A stretch of 64,000 nucleotides of DNA from the NCBI GenBank assembly GCA_964036275.1, contig OZ038437.1, forward strand, positions 9,112,304 through 9,176,303. Reading direction: 5' to 3'. The notes below the pieces were generated by a model that saw only the letters and a list, made by a program, of their open reading frames with translations, did not search any database and was not told the DNA's origin. Position 1 is the stretch's first letter. The number at the start of each line of letters is the position of its first letter. Below, piece by piece: positions 49,487-59,760 of this stretch. The position numbers and the translations under genes were made by a program. Source of the stretch: Litoditis marina (taxonomy: Eukaryota > Nematoda > Chromadorea > Rhabditida > Rhabditidae).

Positions 49487-49721
49487 CTGACAGCATAAAA
49501 AGAGCTGGCACGCACGCAGCTATCATTTCTTCGGTTTTCGCCTGTTCTTATTTCTTTATCGAGATAAACTTTCTATTGCTTGCTTTATTTACATGCAAGC
49601 ATGTGATATACAAGAGGAGAAATAACAATATGACAGTGGGATACGAAATATCAATATCCTCACAATCTTTCTCAATATGCCGCTTCTCACCTATATGATT
49701 TTGTTACAGACTGTCGAAGAA
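49487..49721 (+). promoter_or_regulatory. Promoter/5' region of the peptide gene, with paired GATA sites
   Basis: Sequence conserved between copies A, B and C, while the DNA further out differs. Contains TATA-like CATAAAAAG (49493-49501) and an inverted pair of GATA-factor sites TTTATCGAGATAAAC (49555-49569). GATA factors drive gut genes in Caenorhabditis, so intestinal expression is a guess. A TTTGTTACAG acceptor (about 49700-49709) just before the ATG suggests a 5' UTR intron or SL trans-splice site. Confidence 0.45.
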
Positions 49722-50593
49722 ATGAAGTTCTTACTAGTGCTGGTTGCTCTAGTGGCACTGTGTGGTGCGAATGATCTTTGTGCTGACGCCAAAAAGCACG
49801 GTTATCTGACTCAGGCGGCCAAAGATAGTTGTTGGTGGGGAAAACGATGCCCATTCCTTGTAAGTACAGTTATCAGAAATATCATCATTATTATCACTAT
49901 TGAGTAATTACGAATATTAGTTTCATTCTTTTTATCGTTCTGGGCGCAAAGCCATTCGTTTGAGTTGTGTTTGTCAGCTTACATTCCGGAAAAGTGTAAG
50001 AGTGGAATGTTTTTTTCTAATTTCAGAGAGTAAGTGCTAGATATAAAGTGATAAATGAAAAAAATGTGTAGTGTGAAAATTTGAACAAAAAAACCGTTCA
50101 ACTTTGGAAAAAAAGTTAAACTTCGGGTTGGGGTAGTGAAAACAAGCAGCATAATCTGCATAATATGCGCACACTGCAGACTGTTGTGCAGCACAAATGT
50201 AGTGTTCAGTTTTTGTTGCACGCGCAATCATAGTTTTGTGTTCATCGCTTTTTGCTGGCAGTGATGACAGATGTTATTATGAGTATTATCATTATCTAGT
50301 GGGGGCCAAGTTACTCAATTTTTGCCTCACCCCGGAATCGAACCTGCGAGCAGAATATTCGTAGCAGGCCGCGAACCACTGCGCTAGCAAATAACATCAC
50401 CAGCCAGCTTTGTAATCGAAGACACGCGTGCGTACACAGCGAAAAGTAAGATGTAGAGTACCCTCCCGCCTCTCCGTGCGCGACGACTATAATGTCATGA
50501 TATTTTCAGTGCCATCCATCGTGTGTCACGAGGTATAACGATGACAAAGATTGGATTTGTGTCTGCCATACTCCTATCGGCTACAATTGCTGA
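49722..50593 (+). CDS. Secreted cysteine-rich (defensin-like) peptide, copy B
   Basis: Two exons joined in phase 0. Exon 1 49722-49859 has signal peptide MKFLLVLVALVALCGA, then NDLCADAKKHGYL ... SCWWGKRCPFL. Exon 2 50510-50593, after TATTTTCAG, runs from CHPSCVTRY through CVCHTPIGYNC to the stop, 73 residues in total. The mature part (about 57 residues) has eight cysteines, including CxxxC followed by CxC, the arrangement of cysteine-stabilised alpha-beta (defensin/drosomycin-like) peptides. An antimicrobial or immune effector role is therefore plausible but unproven. The 650-base intron holds SINE-like S4, ending 16 bases before exon 2. Paralogues: copy A (47.3-47.4 kb, minus) and copy C (54.6-55.4 kb, minus). 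Confidence 0.75.
50305..50493 (-). repeat. tRNA-derived SINE-like element S4
   Basis: Reverse orientation: box B GGTTCGATTCCGGGG, box A TAGCGCAGTGGTTCGCGGCC, head GTCGTCGCGCACGGAGAGGC. It lies in the intron of peptide gene copy B. Confidence 0.75.
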
Positions 50594-50805
50594 AATGATT
50601 CGTTATCAAAGTTTGAGAAATAAACATTTCGAAGATGGAAAGCAGAGGTTGAAGCATAGTAAACCAGAACACAATTGCAGACTGAAAACTAGGAAAGTAA
50701 AATATCAGTTGATAAAGTAGAATGCATGTTTGAATGTTAATTATTATAACAACACAATCGATAACCGAACAACCACAAAATATACATACAAAGTTGGCCA
50801 TGTGG

Positions 50806-51003
50806 AATATAGTGAGTGCCAAATTTATAAATTTCTGTCGCTCGCCGGAATCGAACCTGCGAGCAAAAGTTTCGTAGCACGCGCTGACCACTGCGCAATT
50901 AGAACACACAACCAGCAAGCCTTGGAATCGAAGACATGCGTGCGTACACAGCGGAAAGTGAGATATACAGTACCCTCCCGCCTTTCCGTTGACGACGACT
51001 ATA
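50806..51003 (-). repeat. tRNA-derived SINE-like element S5
   Basis: TATAGTGAGTGCCAAATTTA at its tail and GGCGGGAGGGTACTG..head ending GTCGTCGTC on the other strand. Box A TGCGCAGTGGTCAGCGCG and box B GGTTCGATTCCGG. The long frame that spans it is not a gene. Confidence 0.75.
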
Positions 51004-51302
51004 TTGAACAAATTGCTCCATAACGCAGTTTTGCATGAGAATTCGTTCAAACGACACAACGAAACCCTCCGTGCCACACCAACAAAACGGAAAATACATA
51101 AAATAAAATGTTCAGAGTTGTGATGCCACAAAAGCACAGAAAAAACTATAAGTGTGTGATTTTGGGTTTATGAGTATGAAAAGAACACGCGAAAAAAAGA
51201 GAACTCGAGTAACTTCAAATGAAAAGAAAATTAAGACGAATGTAGTTTTGTTTAGTCGGGCGATGCACCATGTCTAATTTACGAGTAGTTTATTGGCAGT
51301 CC

Positions 51303-51362
51303 GGTGTTAAAGGAGACCAGAACACAACTTGAGCAGTGGTTGTGTTCCGGTCTACTTTAACC
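51303..51362. repeat. Hairpin
   Basis: GTTAAAGGAGACCAGAACAC and its inverse GTGTTCCGGTCTACTTTAAC around a short loop, so a small foldback, mirrored at 53791-53850. Confidence 0.6.
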
Positions 51363-51450
51363 CTATGCCAGGTACCCCCGACCTCGAAGGTCAGCAGCAG
51401 GTCGCTGAAAGGCACAACCAGACCTCTCTCGGTGTGACTGTTGTAGAGAG

Positions 51451-51686
51451 TATAGTTTACACCATTCCTACTGAGACTCTTGCAGTAACCTCACAAACGT
51501 TCCGAAGACTGTTGTGTAGCTGAAAATAAAGTTCACGGAGAATGCTCACGTATATTTACTCCACCTGAGAAGGAGAATGAGGTACGAGAATCCTCAACTT
51601 CTCCGATCAAAAGGAAGTGAGCAAAACGGCTTGGAAGTTTCGAAAGCCTACTGTAGAAGTCTCAGTAGGAATGGAAAAGACTATAC
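51451..51686. mobile_element. MITE family B, copy 5 (complete)
   Basis: TATAGTTTACACCATTCCTA to GTCTCAGTAGGAATGGAAAA..CTATA. The inner edge of palindrome 1 (51614) falls inside it. The mirror copy is cut there. Confidence 0.85.
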
Positions 51687-51816
51687 CTCCATGAACGGGA
51701 ATTGACGCGCGATAGGATTGTAGATCTGAAAATAAACGGTTACAATGAAGAACCTATGGAAACTGAGTAGAGCAGAAAGTGAAAAAAAGGGAGATAGTCA
51801 GAGTAAGTCAGGTTGA

Positions 51817-52227
51817 TATAGTTCCGGTCATTCCCACTGAGACTTGACAGCGTGGCAATGAACATTCCAGGCGGCGTAGCAAAACATCCAACATCATGAG
51901 AAGTTCATATGAGTTTCTCATGAGTTACCTCATGAGCTACTCGTGAACTCTTGATATTGTAGCATAACAATCAATAGAATCTCATGAGAAAATCGTGCCA
52001 ATAGTTCATGAGGTGATCTCATGAACTTTTGGGGGGATGCTGCTACGCCGCCAGGCTTTTTCTAACCAAATTTTCAACTAAATGCAATTCTCTGTGCGGA
52101 ACTCTTATGTTTCATATGAACACAAAAAGAAAAAAGTTTTCCGAATTTTCATGTTTGCTCTGAGAAATTGACATCTGAACATCTTGATACGCTGCCAACA
52201 GGTCTCAGTGCGTATGAAATGAACTAT
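51817..52227. mobile_element. MITE family C copy 8 containing a nested family D element (51870-52053)
   Basis: Outer ends TATAGTTCCGGTCATTCCCA and GGTCTCAGTGCGTATG..GAACTATA. Within it GGCGGCGTAGCAAAACATCC to GCTGCTACGCCGCC is a full family D palindrome. Family D thus moved after family C here. It is in the spacer of palindrome 1. Confidence 0.8.
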
Positions 52228-52232
52228 AACCA

Positions 52233-53362
52233 CATTAGTATAAAAAAACGAGTGTAAAGAAAGTAAAGATTAGTTTTGGATAAATATGTACAAGAAATAT
52301 AAAAGAAGTCCAATAAAAATATTTTGAGGAAAACTCTAATCTCGCTCGGTTCAGAATTTCAAAAAAAGGATACCTATTTTTGGTTGTCGGAAGAAAACTT
52401 CTGACTGCGACTCACAATAATCTAGCTTATACTCCGTTGTTTTCAAGAGAAGCGAGATTAGCATTTTCCTCAAAATATTTTTATTGGACTTCTTTTATAT
52501 TTCTTGTACATATTTATCCAAAACTAATCTTTACTTTCTTTACACTCGTTTTTTTATACTAATTGAACTCTTTTTCTATGGTTACGAAGTAACGGTCATT
52601 TTTGATAAAAAATGATATTTTTGAACAATAAGCTAAACAAGGAATGTTATGTTTTTCTATTGGAGTTTTAAACCGTGCCGTAGTGCAGAACGTTTGGTGT
52701 AGTTGTAACCTCGTTCAAGTGATAGCAAATTTTCCACTCTAGACTCCAGGCAGGAATCGAACCTTCGTTCGCCATGCGTGAATAGAGCGTTTATCCAATC
52801 CGCCAATCAGACATGTGAATAGGAGTGAAAACCAAGCTGTACCCGCCTGTCATGAGTTCTTCATTGGAAAAAGTCTTCCTACCACACGTTAAACTCTTCT
52901 TTCATTTTTATTTTCACGAAACCGGTCTACCCATGATTTTTTGCGAGACCATTTTCGGCTCTCTCACACGTAATATTCAAATTTCAGACATACCTGGAAA
53001 ATACGTATACCTCAACTTTTTTAGAGCTTTTTAATGATGTAAGTATTTTTTGAATAAGTTAATTTTGTGCGAAACTATGCCGAGATTTGAGGAGGCGGAC
53101 ACTTTTGTCGCCGGCGCCGCAGCCGCCGCCCCGCACGGAAACCATTTTTGCGAGACGTTGGGCCCTCTAGCTCCTCTCAATAAATTCTACTTGGAACGTG
53201 AACTTAGTATCTTGTAGACGTGTTGCCCTTCAGTGATTCATGCAAAAATCTAAGAAAATGGTCGACGTACTTTGAAGAAAATTGTAATAATCTGTTTTGT
53301 AATGTCTGCAGACCTTTGAACAAAAACTAATCTGCGCAGCGCTCCGCGCTGCGCACGATTGG
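52233..53362. mobile_element. Composite repeat K2 (inverted relative to K1)
   Basis: 52233-52562 is the palindromic MITE (ATTAGTATAAAAAAACGAGT and inverse). 52563-53362 continues with the tRNA-like part (reverse, CAGGAATCGAACC), the GCC-rich run (about 53115) and the hairpin GCGCAGCGCTCCGCGCTGCGC. It is homologous through its full length to 26425-27540. Confidence 0.7.
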
Positions 53363-54149
53363 ACGATGGTTCAGAGGCTGAACAATTTTGAACCGTCAAG
53401 TGATGAAATGGCTATAGTCTCTGGGAGTCACGGAGCTCGTGATCATAAAGTTAAAAGTTAAATATTCAAATAGAGAATATTTGAATTATTAGTCATACTT
53501 GATAATTTTTCTTATATTATGATGGACGGCATGACGCACCTTTTGATCGGAGAAGTTGAGGATTCTCGTACCTCATTCTCCTTCTCAGGTGGAGTAAATA
53601 TACGTGAGCATTCTCCGTGAACTTTATTTTCAGCTACACAACAGTCTTCGGAACGTTTGTGAGGTTACTGCAAGAGTCTCAGTAGGAATGGTGTAAACTA
53701 TACTCTCTACAACAGTCACACCGAGAGAGGTCTGGTTGTGCCTTTCAGCGACCTGCTGCTGACCTTCGAGGTCGGGGGTACCTGGCATAGGGTTAAAGTA
53801 GACCGGAACACAACCACTGCTCAAGTTGTGTTCTGGTCTCCTTTAACACCGGACTGCCAATAAACTACTCGTAAATTAGACATGGTGCATCGCCCGACTA
53901 AACAAAACTACATTCGTCTTAATTTTCTTTTCATTTGAAGTTACTCGAGTTCTCTTTTTTTCGCGTGTTCTTTTCATACTCATAAACCCAAAATCACACA
54001 CTTATAGTTTTTTCTGTGCTTTTGTGGCATCACAACTCTGAACATTTTATTTTATGTATTTTCCGTTTTGTTGGTGTGGCACGGAGGGTTTCGTTGTGTC
54101 GTTTGAACGAATTCTCATGCAAAACTGCGTTATGGAGCAATTTGTTCAA

Positions 54150-54347
54150 TATAGTCGTCGTCAACGGAAAGGCGGGAGGGTACTGTATATCTCACTTTCC
54201 GCTGTGTACGCACGCATGTCTTCGATTCCAAGGCTTGCTGGTTGTGTGTTCTAATTGCGCAGTGGTCAGCGCGTGCTACGAAACTTTTGCTCGCAGGTTC
54301 GATTCCGGCGAGCGACAGAAATTTATAAATTTGGCACTCACTATATT
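54150..54347 (+). repeat. tRNA-derived SINE-like element S6 (mirror of S5)
   Basis: ATAGTCGTCGTCAACGGAAA head, TGCGCAGTGGTCAGCGCG box A, GGTTCGATTCCGG box B, AATTTGGCACTCACTATA tail. Confidence 0.75.
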
Positions 54348-54559
54348 CCACATGGCCAACTTTGTATGTATATTTTGTGGTTGTTCGGTTATCGATTGTG
54401 TTGTTATAATAATTAACATTCAAACATGCATTCTACTTTATCAACTGATATTTTACTTTCCTAGTTTTCAGTCTGCAATTGTGTTCTGGTTTACTATGCT
54501 TCAACCTCTGCTTTCCATCTTCGAAATGTTTATTTCTCAAACTTTGATAACGAATCATT

Positions 54560-55431
54560 TCAGCAATTGTAGCCGATAGGAGTATGGCAGACACAAATCC
54601 AATCTTTGTCATCGTTATACCTCGTGACACACGATGGATGGCACTGAAAATATCATGACATTATAGTCGTCGCGCACGGAGAGGCGGGAGGGTACTCTAC
54701 ATCTTACTTTTCGCTGTGTACGCACGCGTGTCTTCGATTACAAAGCTGGCTGGTGATGTTATTTGCTAGCGCAGTGGTTCGCGGCCTGCTACGAATATTC
54801 TGCTCGCAGGTTCGATTCCGGGGTGAGGCAAAAATTGAGTAACTTGGCCCCCACTAGATAATGATAATACTCATAATAACATCTGTCATCACTGCCAGCA
54901 AAAAGCGATGAACACAAAACTATGATTGCGCGTGCAACAAAAACTGAACACTACATTTGTGCTGCACAACAGTCTGCAGTGTGCGCATATTATGCAGATT
55001 ATGCTGCTTGTTTTCACTACCCCAACCCGAAGTTTAACTTTTTTTCCAAAGTTGAACGGTTTTTTTGTTCAAATTTTCACACTACACATTTTTTTCATTT
55101 ATCACTTTATATCTAGCACTTACTCTCTGAAATTAGAAAAAAACATTCCACTCTTACACTTTTCCGGAATGTAAGCTGACAAACACAACTCAAACGAATG
55201 GCTTTGCGCCCAGAACGATAAAAAGAATGAAACTAATATTCGTAATTACTCAATAGTGATAATAATGATGATATTTCTGATAACTGTACTTACAAGGAAT
55301 GGGCATCCTTTCCCCCACCAACAACTATCTTTGGCCGCCTGAGTCAGATAACCGTGCTTGTTGGCGTCAGCACAAAGATCATTCGCACCACACAGTGCCA
55401 CTAGAGCAACCAGCACTAGTAAGAACTTCAT
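54560..55431 (-). CDS. Secreted cysteine-rich (defensin-like) peptide, copy C
   Basis: Mirror image of copy B: exon 1 55431-55294 and exon 2 54643-54560, same splice sites, 73 residues, same eight cysteines. Exon 1 differs from copy B at three bases, two of which change residues: Lys to Asn in ADAKKHG and Arg to Gly in GKRC. Both reduce positive charge. Exon 2 and the intron look identical. The 5' region (about 55432-55666) with TATA-like and GATA-pair motifs is also duplicated, so the copy may be expressed. Confidence 0.75.
54660..54848 (+). repeat. tRNA-derived SINE-like element S7 (mirror of S4)
   Basis: GTCGTCGCGCACGGAGAGGC head, TAGCGCAGTGGTTCGCGGCC box A, GGTTCGATTCCGGGG box B. Confidence 0.75.
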
Positions 55432-55675
55432 TTCTTCGACAGTCTGTAACAAAATCATATAGGTGAGAAGCGGCATATTGAGAAAGATTGTGAGGATATT
55501 GATATTTCGTATCCCACTGTCATATTGTTATTTCTCCTCTTGTATATCACATGCTTGCATGTAAATAAAGCAAGCAATAGAAAGTTTATCTCGATAAAGA
55601 AATAAGAACAGGCGAAAACCGAAGAAATGATAGCTGCGTGCGTGCCAGCTCTTTTTATGCTGTCAGAGTTGGAAA

Positions 55676-56722
55676 CGATACCTTTGATTTGATATTCTGA
55701 AGTAGCTGACGTTGCATTCCTTGTTTCTCATCAGTATTCTGCTGTTCATTGAAATCATTGGAGCCCCGATAATATTCAGTCCAGTATTCAAGGCAAGGTG
55801 TTTTCTATCTGCATATATTGCACAATTCTGAAAAGTCAAACTGAACCTTATGGAAAACGAAATTAAAAATAGGTGCACAATAGGGTTGTTAATCAATTCC
55901 CAAAATCGAGTCAATTCCGATTCCATTTTTGTTTCATTTCTCAAAAACCACCAAACTTGAATTCCAAGTCTTTCAGATCTTCAAAACCAGTCAATTCCAA
56001 TTCCAATTTCGATCAATTCTGTGACGCCATGACGTTGCAAACCTGAACACCGGCAAAACAGTAACCTCTTCAAAAATTGCTTTTGAAAGAGCTGGATATC
56101 CAGCTCACATGAGTTCAAAACCTATTTCCATCGAATTCGGAAACATCCTGCTCTCGACGTAGAAAAACGTGATTTTTTGTGACGCCATAACGTCGCAAAC
56201 TTGGAGGGGAAAAAATTTGATCTACAGTATTCACAGTTTGACTCTGGAGCATGTTGCGTTTTCCAAAACTTCTGCTCTTCTCCAAATTACCAACGACTAA
56301 ATTTCATCACGGCAAAGTGTATACATAAAGTGCGGACACGAAGGATTTACTCAATTGCTATTCTTGCAACTCAGTTTCAGATTGAAACAGTCAGAATGAT
56401 TCGTTTAATTTCAAGTGAAACTGGATTTATATTTTTTCTTTTGTGATAACATAATTTCAAACAATTATTCAATTCATTCATCTTCCAGTTTGTTGAAGTG
56501 CGGACATGAAGGATTTTTAGTTGGGAACCCATTTTTTCCAAACTTTTTTTATAAGACTCAGTTTGACTTTTCAGAACTGTACAATATGTTCAGATAGAAA
56601 ACACCTTGCCGTGAATATTGGGCAGAATAATATCGGGCTCCATTGATTTCGATAAACAGCAGAATACTGATGAGAAACAGGGAATGTAACGTCAGCTACT
56701 TCAGAATATCAAATGAAGGCTA
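55676..56722. mobile_element. Foldback element J, mirror copy
   Basis: Inverted copy of 48431-49477 within palindrome 1, with a one-base difference in an A/T run near 56440 and a few substitutions. Confidence 0.7.
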
Positions 56723-57275
56723 TATCGTTTCAACCATCGATGGGCGGAGTCAATTGTGTTGGAAAGTTTCCAACAGCGACGAGCCTAATCAAAATTGTGC
56801 ACCAGCGAGGTATTGAACTGAGCTGGGATAGGTGGTGCGGCGCCCACAAGCAGCCGGCCATCTGAACATGTTGGCCCAAACTAAAAACAGTGATATCCAA
56901 CATCTTTTCTGACCATTTTTCAATGCTTATGTTATCACTCATGAAACACCCGTATGAAAAATAATTCCAGTCGGAAGTGAGAACGTATTCCAACATCAAA
57001 AAATGTTATTGGTTCGAAAATTCGTGTGAAATACGCAGCTAATCATTATTATGAGTTGTCCATGATTATTAGAGACAAAATCCAAGATCCTTTCATTTGA
57101 GTCTCTGGAACATGGAAAGCACATGGTACACATTTTAATCAAAAATTGATAAATATAATATTCGGTACAAGAAAAACTATGATAATAGCGAACACCAATT
57201 TTGACATGAAATTATCAATATTTCATTTAAAAAAAGCTGATGATTCGTTTTGACGTGAATTCGAATTGTTGTTAG

Positions 57276-57467
57276 ATGAGAATAACAATCTGAATCTGAC
57301 TCATTCTCAACTTTGTTATGACTGTGACAAAACATTTCATGAAAACATAGAACCGTTACAAATCTATTGTGGAAGAGACAAACAGACATTTACACGTTCG
57401 TTTCACATGTTTGAATCTAATGTTATTGACGTAAAGAAACATTGTGTGCGTTGCGGTTGGAAAGACG
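57276..57467 (+). CDS. CxxC-rich exon, unidentified gene, copy 2
   Basis: Same exon as at 45496-45687: acceptor TTGTTAG, CYDC and CVRC pairs, donor G|GTAGGC. A handful of residue changes from copy 1 and no stop. Remaining exons unknown. Confidence 0.45.
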
Positions 57468-57731
57468 GTAGGCTCTAGGTTTTTCGTCGTAGTTTGAGAA
57501 ACCTATTTTGTATGGAAATCACACGATTATGTTGCTATTAATCATTGATAAAAGTTTTCACTAAAACAGAAACAGTTTTTTCTGAAGGATGTTCTTATCA
57601 AGAAGATATATAACTCGTAAAAACATCAGCATGTGTTCAACCTCTTTTGAATGTCTGGTAGCCGCTTACTGTCACTTACAAAGGTCAGAGAAAAAAGTTA
57701 CACTGAGTATTCAATCTTCAGTAGAACATTC

Positions 57732-58125
57732 ATGGCTGATTACGAGTTCATACAACCTCCAAAGAATCCACCACCGCCGCCGCCGCTGCCGCCGCCGCCG
57801 CCCAAACCATCGCAGCCACCACCGCCTGTGCCGGGAACACCGAGCAAGAAACAGAAAGATAAACACAAACTAGGAGCCTGTAAGTTTTAGTTTCGATTCA
57901 TTTCTATTTGTAAATTCATTGCTTCTCTACCATATAACCATCAAAGAATTGAGCGAAAAAACAGGTTCGGTGAATTCTGAATTGTGATCAACTGAACCGA
58001 GCCAGTTCACATCAAACAGTTGGTTTGTTCATTTTAACGCAGTTTCAGCCTCGAAAAAACTCAACAGCAAACACAGCAAGAAATCGAGCTCGAAGAAACC
58101 GATAAAGAAGGCTGGAACTACGTGA
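57732..58125 (+). CDS. Small proline-rich/basic protein, copy 2 (two exons)
   Basis: Exon 1 57732-57879 (MADYEFIQPPKN, polyproline, PGTPSKKQKDKHKLGA), donor GTAAGT. Exon 2 58049-58125 after TTTCAG (Lys/Ser-rich tail, ends AGTT-stop). 74 residues. The exon 1 DNA is open in a second frame too (Arg/His-rich). Function unknown. Confidence 0.6.
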
Positions 58126-58194
58126 AAAGGTTATAAGTTTTTTTTGTAAATACAACTGTATGCTTGTGCAGTTGAAAGCCCTGCACCCATTGTT

Positions 58195-59690
58195 TACTCC
58201 GTTTTTTCAATACCTTAAGCGCGCGCAGCGCGAAGCGCTGCGTGTGAGTTGTGTTTGGTTTGGCCATTGCGCACTCATTTTTGGCTTTCAAACCACAAAA
58301 GTCTTCAGATCAGATATTTTTTTCGAAATTTAAAGAGAGAGAGAGAGCTAGATATCTATTAAATATACGTTGTGTGAAAAAATTAAGAAAATCGGTCAGG
58401 GTTGAAAAAAGTTATGCTTTCGTGTCGTTATAAAAATTTCCGTTGTCCCTCGTCGCTCGTCCCTCGTCGCTCGTCCAATGTCCGCATAGAAAATTATTTT
58501 TCTAACTACTGGACCGATTCGGCTGAAATTTGGCACACGTGCGTAGACCTCAAAGTTAGCTCGGCCTCCAAAGTTTGGTGTTGTCACGTTTCGTTTGGCG
58601 CTTGGCGCGGGCGCCAATAGGCGCCAGAAGCTGGAAAATATGTGTTCCCATGGACGAAATGCTCCGAAATTTTGCACAGAGGTTAGATTAGCGAATCCCA
58701 GCCTTTTCTGAAAGTTTGGTGCCATGGTTCAATTTTGGCGCTAAACGCTGGCGCCCAGTGGCGCCAAATTAGAACAACGCCAGGAAAGTAGGGTAACGAG
58801 CGAAATGTTCCACAAATGTCCGAACTATGACCATAGTTGACGAATACGGCTTGGATACCAACATTTCTTCGACATTCTGCGCCAAAACGGCACTTTATCC
58901 GCCAAATGGCGCCAAAATTGAAAATAGGGTTTCGGAACCAAAAAACAGTCGGAAATTGTGCTTATTGGTCGAGGCCATCCATTCCAGTTATTTGTTACCA
59001 ATTAAAAGAGCATGTTCCATATATGGCGCCAATAGCTGGCGCCCGTTCGCGCCAATGGAGAAAAGATTTTCTTTGTACTATAATGACGCATATTTTTCAC
59101 AACACTCAGATTTTAATTAACGAAGCGGAAAAAAACTGTTTTTTGAACCAGTTTCGCCTATCACGCCGATTTAAGAAGTTAATTAGCGCCAAAAATATTT
59201 TGAAAAACAAAAATCACATCGTTTGAAAACTTGGAACTTCCAGATATCAGGATGTTTGAGAGTCACCACTATTCAAAAATAGTTTTTCTAAGTCAACTCT
59301 AGGAGTAGTTGTACTAGTACAACTAGCAAAAAGAGAACAATTCGTAAAAAGTGGGGGACCAGGAAGTGTGTGAGTTCTGTTCGGTTTCACCGTTTTCTGC
59401 AAAAAGGGAACAATACGATGTTGTGAATGAGTGCAACAAAAAAAGAACAATACATTTCTTTGCACAACGGTTCACAACGTTCTTAGGTGAAACCACTATG
59501 CACTTTTACATTCAAGTTATACATTGTATATTCTGTTTTTTTTTTGTGAGTCGTTGTGCAAAGAAATGTATTGTTCTTTTTTTGTTGCACTCATTCACAA
59601 CATCGTATTGTTCCCTTTTTGCAGAAAACGGTGAAACCGAACAGAACTCACACACTTCCTGGTCCCCCACTTTTTACGAATTAGGTTTGT
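58195..59690. mobile_element. Inserted element I, left (inverted) copy
   Basis: Not present in unit A-B copy 1. Outer end is a GC hairpin (GCGCAGCGCGAAGCGCTGCG, about 58220-58240). The body has many GGCGCCA/TGGCGCC motifs. The inner part (59342-59690) is a palindrome starting TTCGTAAAAAGTGGGGGACC. Short frames inside it occur identically in both copies but lack gene features. Confidence 0.65.
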
Positions 59691-59760
59691 AATCGACACA
59701 TGGGATAGAATATGTCAACGATATATCATCGATTAGTAATTCATCAGTCAGTGTTTTTGT

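Larger units (their letters stand above)
48213..51614 (+). repeat. Palindrome 1, left arm (3.4 kb, probable parent copy)
   Basis: Reverse complement of 53539-56938. Positions add to 105153 without any indel from about 49490 to 51614. Only a few base changes were noticed. It contains part of MITE F2, the foldback element J, peptide gene copy B, SINE-like S4 and S5 and most of MITE B5. Confidence 0.95.
53539..56938 (-). repeat. Palindrome 1, right arm (3.4 kb, probable daughter copy)
   Basis: Inverted copy of 48213-51614 beyond a 1.92-kb spacer. It starts inside MITE B (truncated copy 53539-53702) and stops inside MITE F (truncated copy 56721-56938), then passes directly into inverted unit B. 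Confidence 0.95.
56939..58190 (-). repeat. Unit B, inverted copy (B')
   Basis: Reverse of the 44.77-46.04 kb sequence. Begins TCATGAAACACCC exactly where palindrome 1 ends. Contains the CxxC exon (57276-57467, plus) and proline-rich gene copy 2. Confidence 0.85.
57458..59760 (+). repeat. Palindrome 2, left arm
   Basis: Reverse complement of the right arm: positions add to 121458-121456 outside 62213 and to 120248 inside 61001. The step of 1208 bases is the retroposon inserted in the right arm only. The left arm therefore preserves the empty insertion site (GATATC near 59236-59241). Confidence 0.93.

Noticed and set aside
50574..51137. 187-residue frame (and its mirror at 54016-54579)
   Set aside because: It crosses peptide exon 2 antisense and SINE-like S5. 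Its identity in both arms is due to the palindrome, not protein conservation.
58396..59226. Frames of 72-129 residues shared by 58.4-59.2 kb and 62.2-63.1 kb
   Set aside because: They lie in element I, rich in GGCGCC repeats, and are open on both strands. Shared only because of the inverted duplication.
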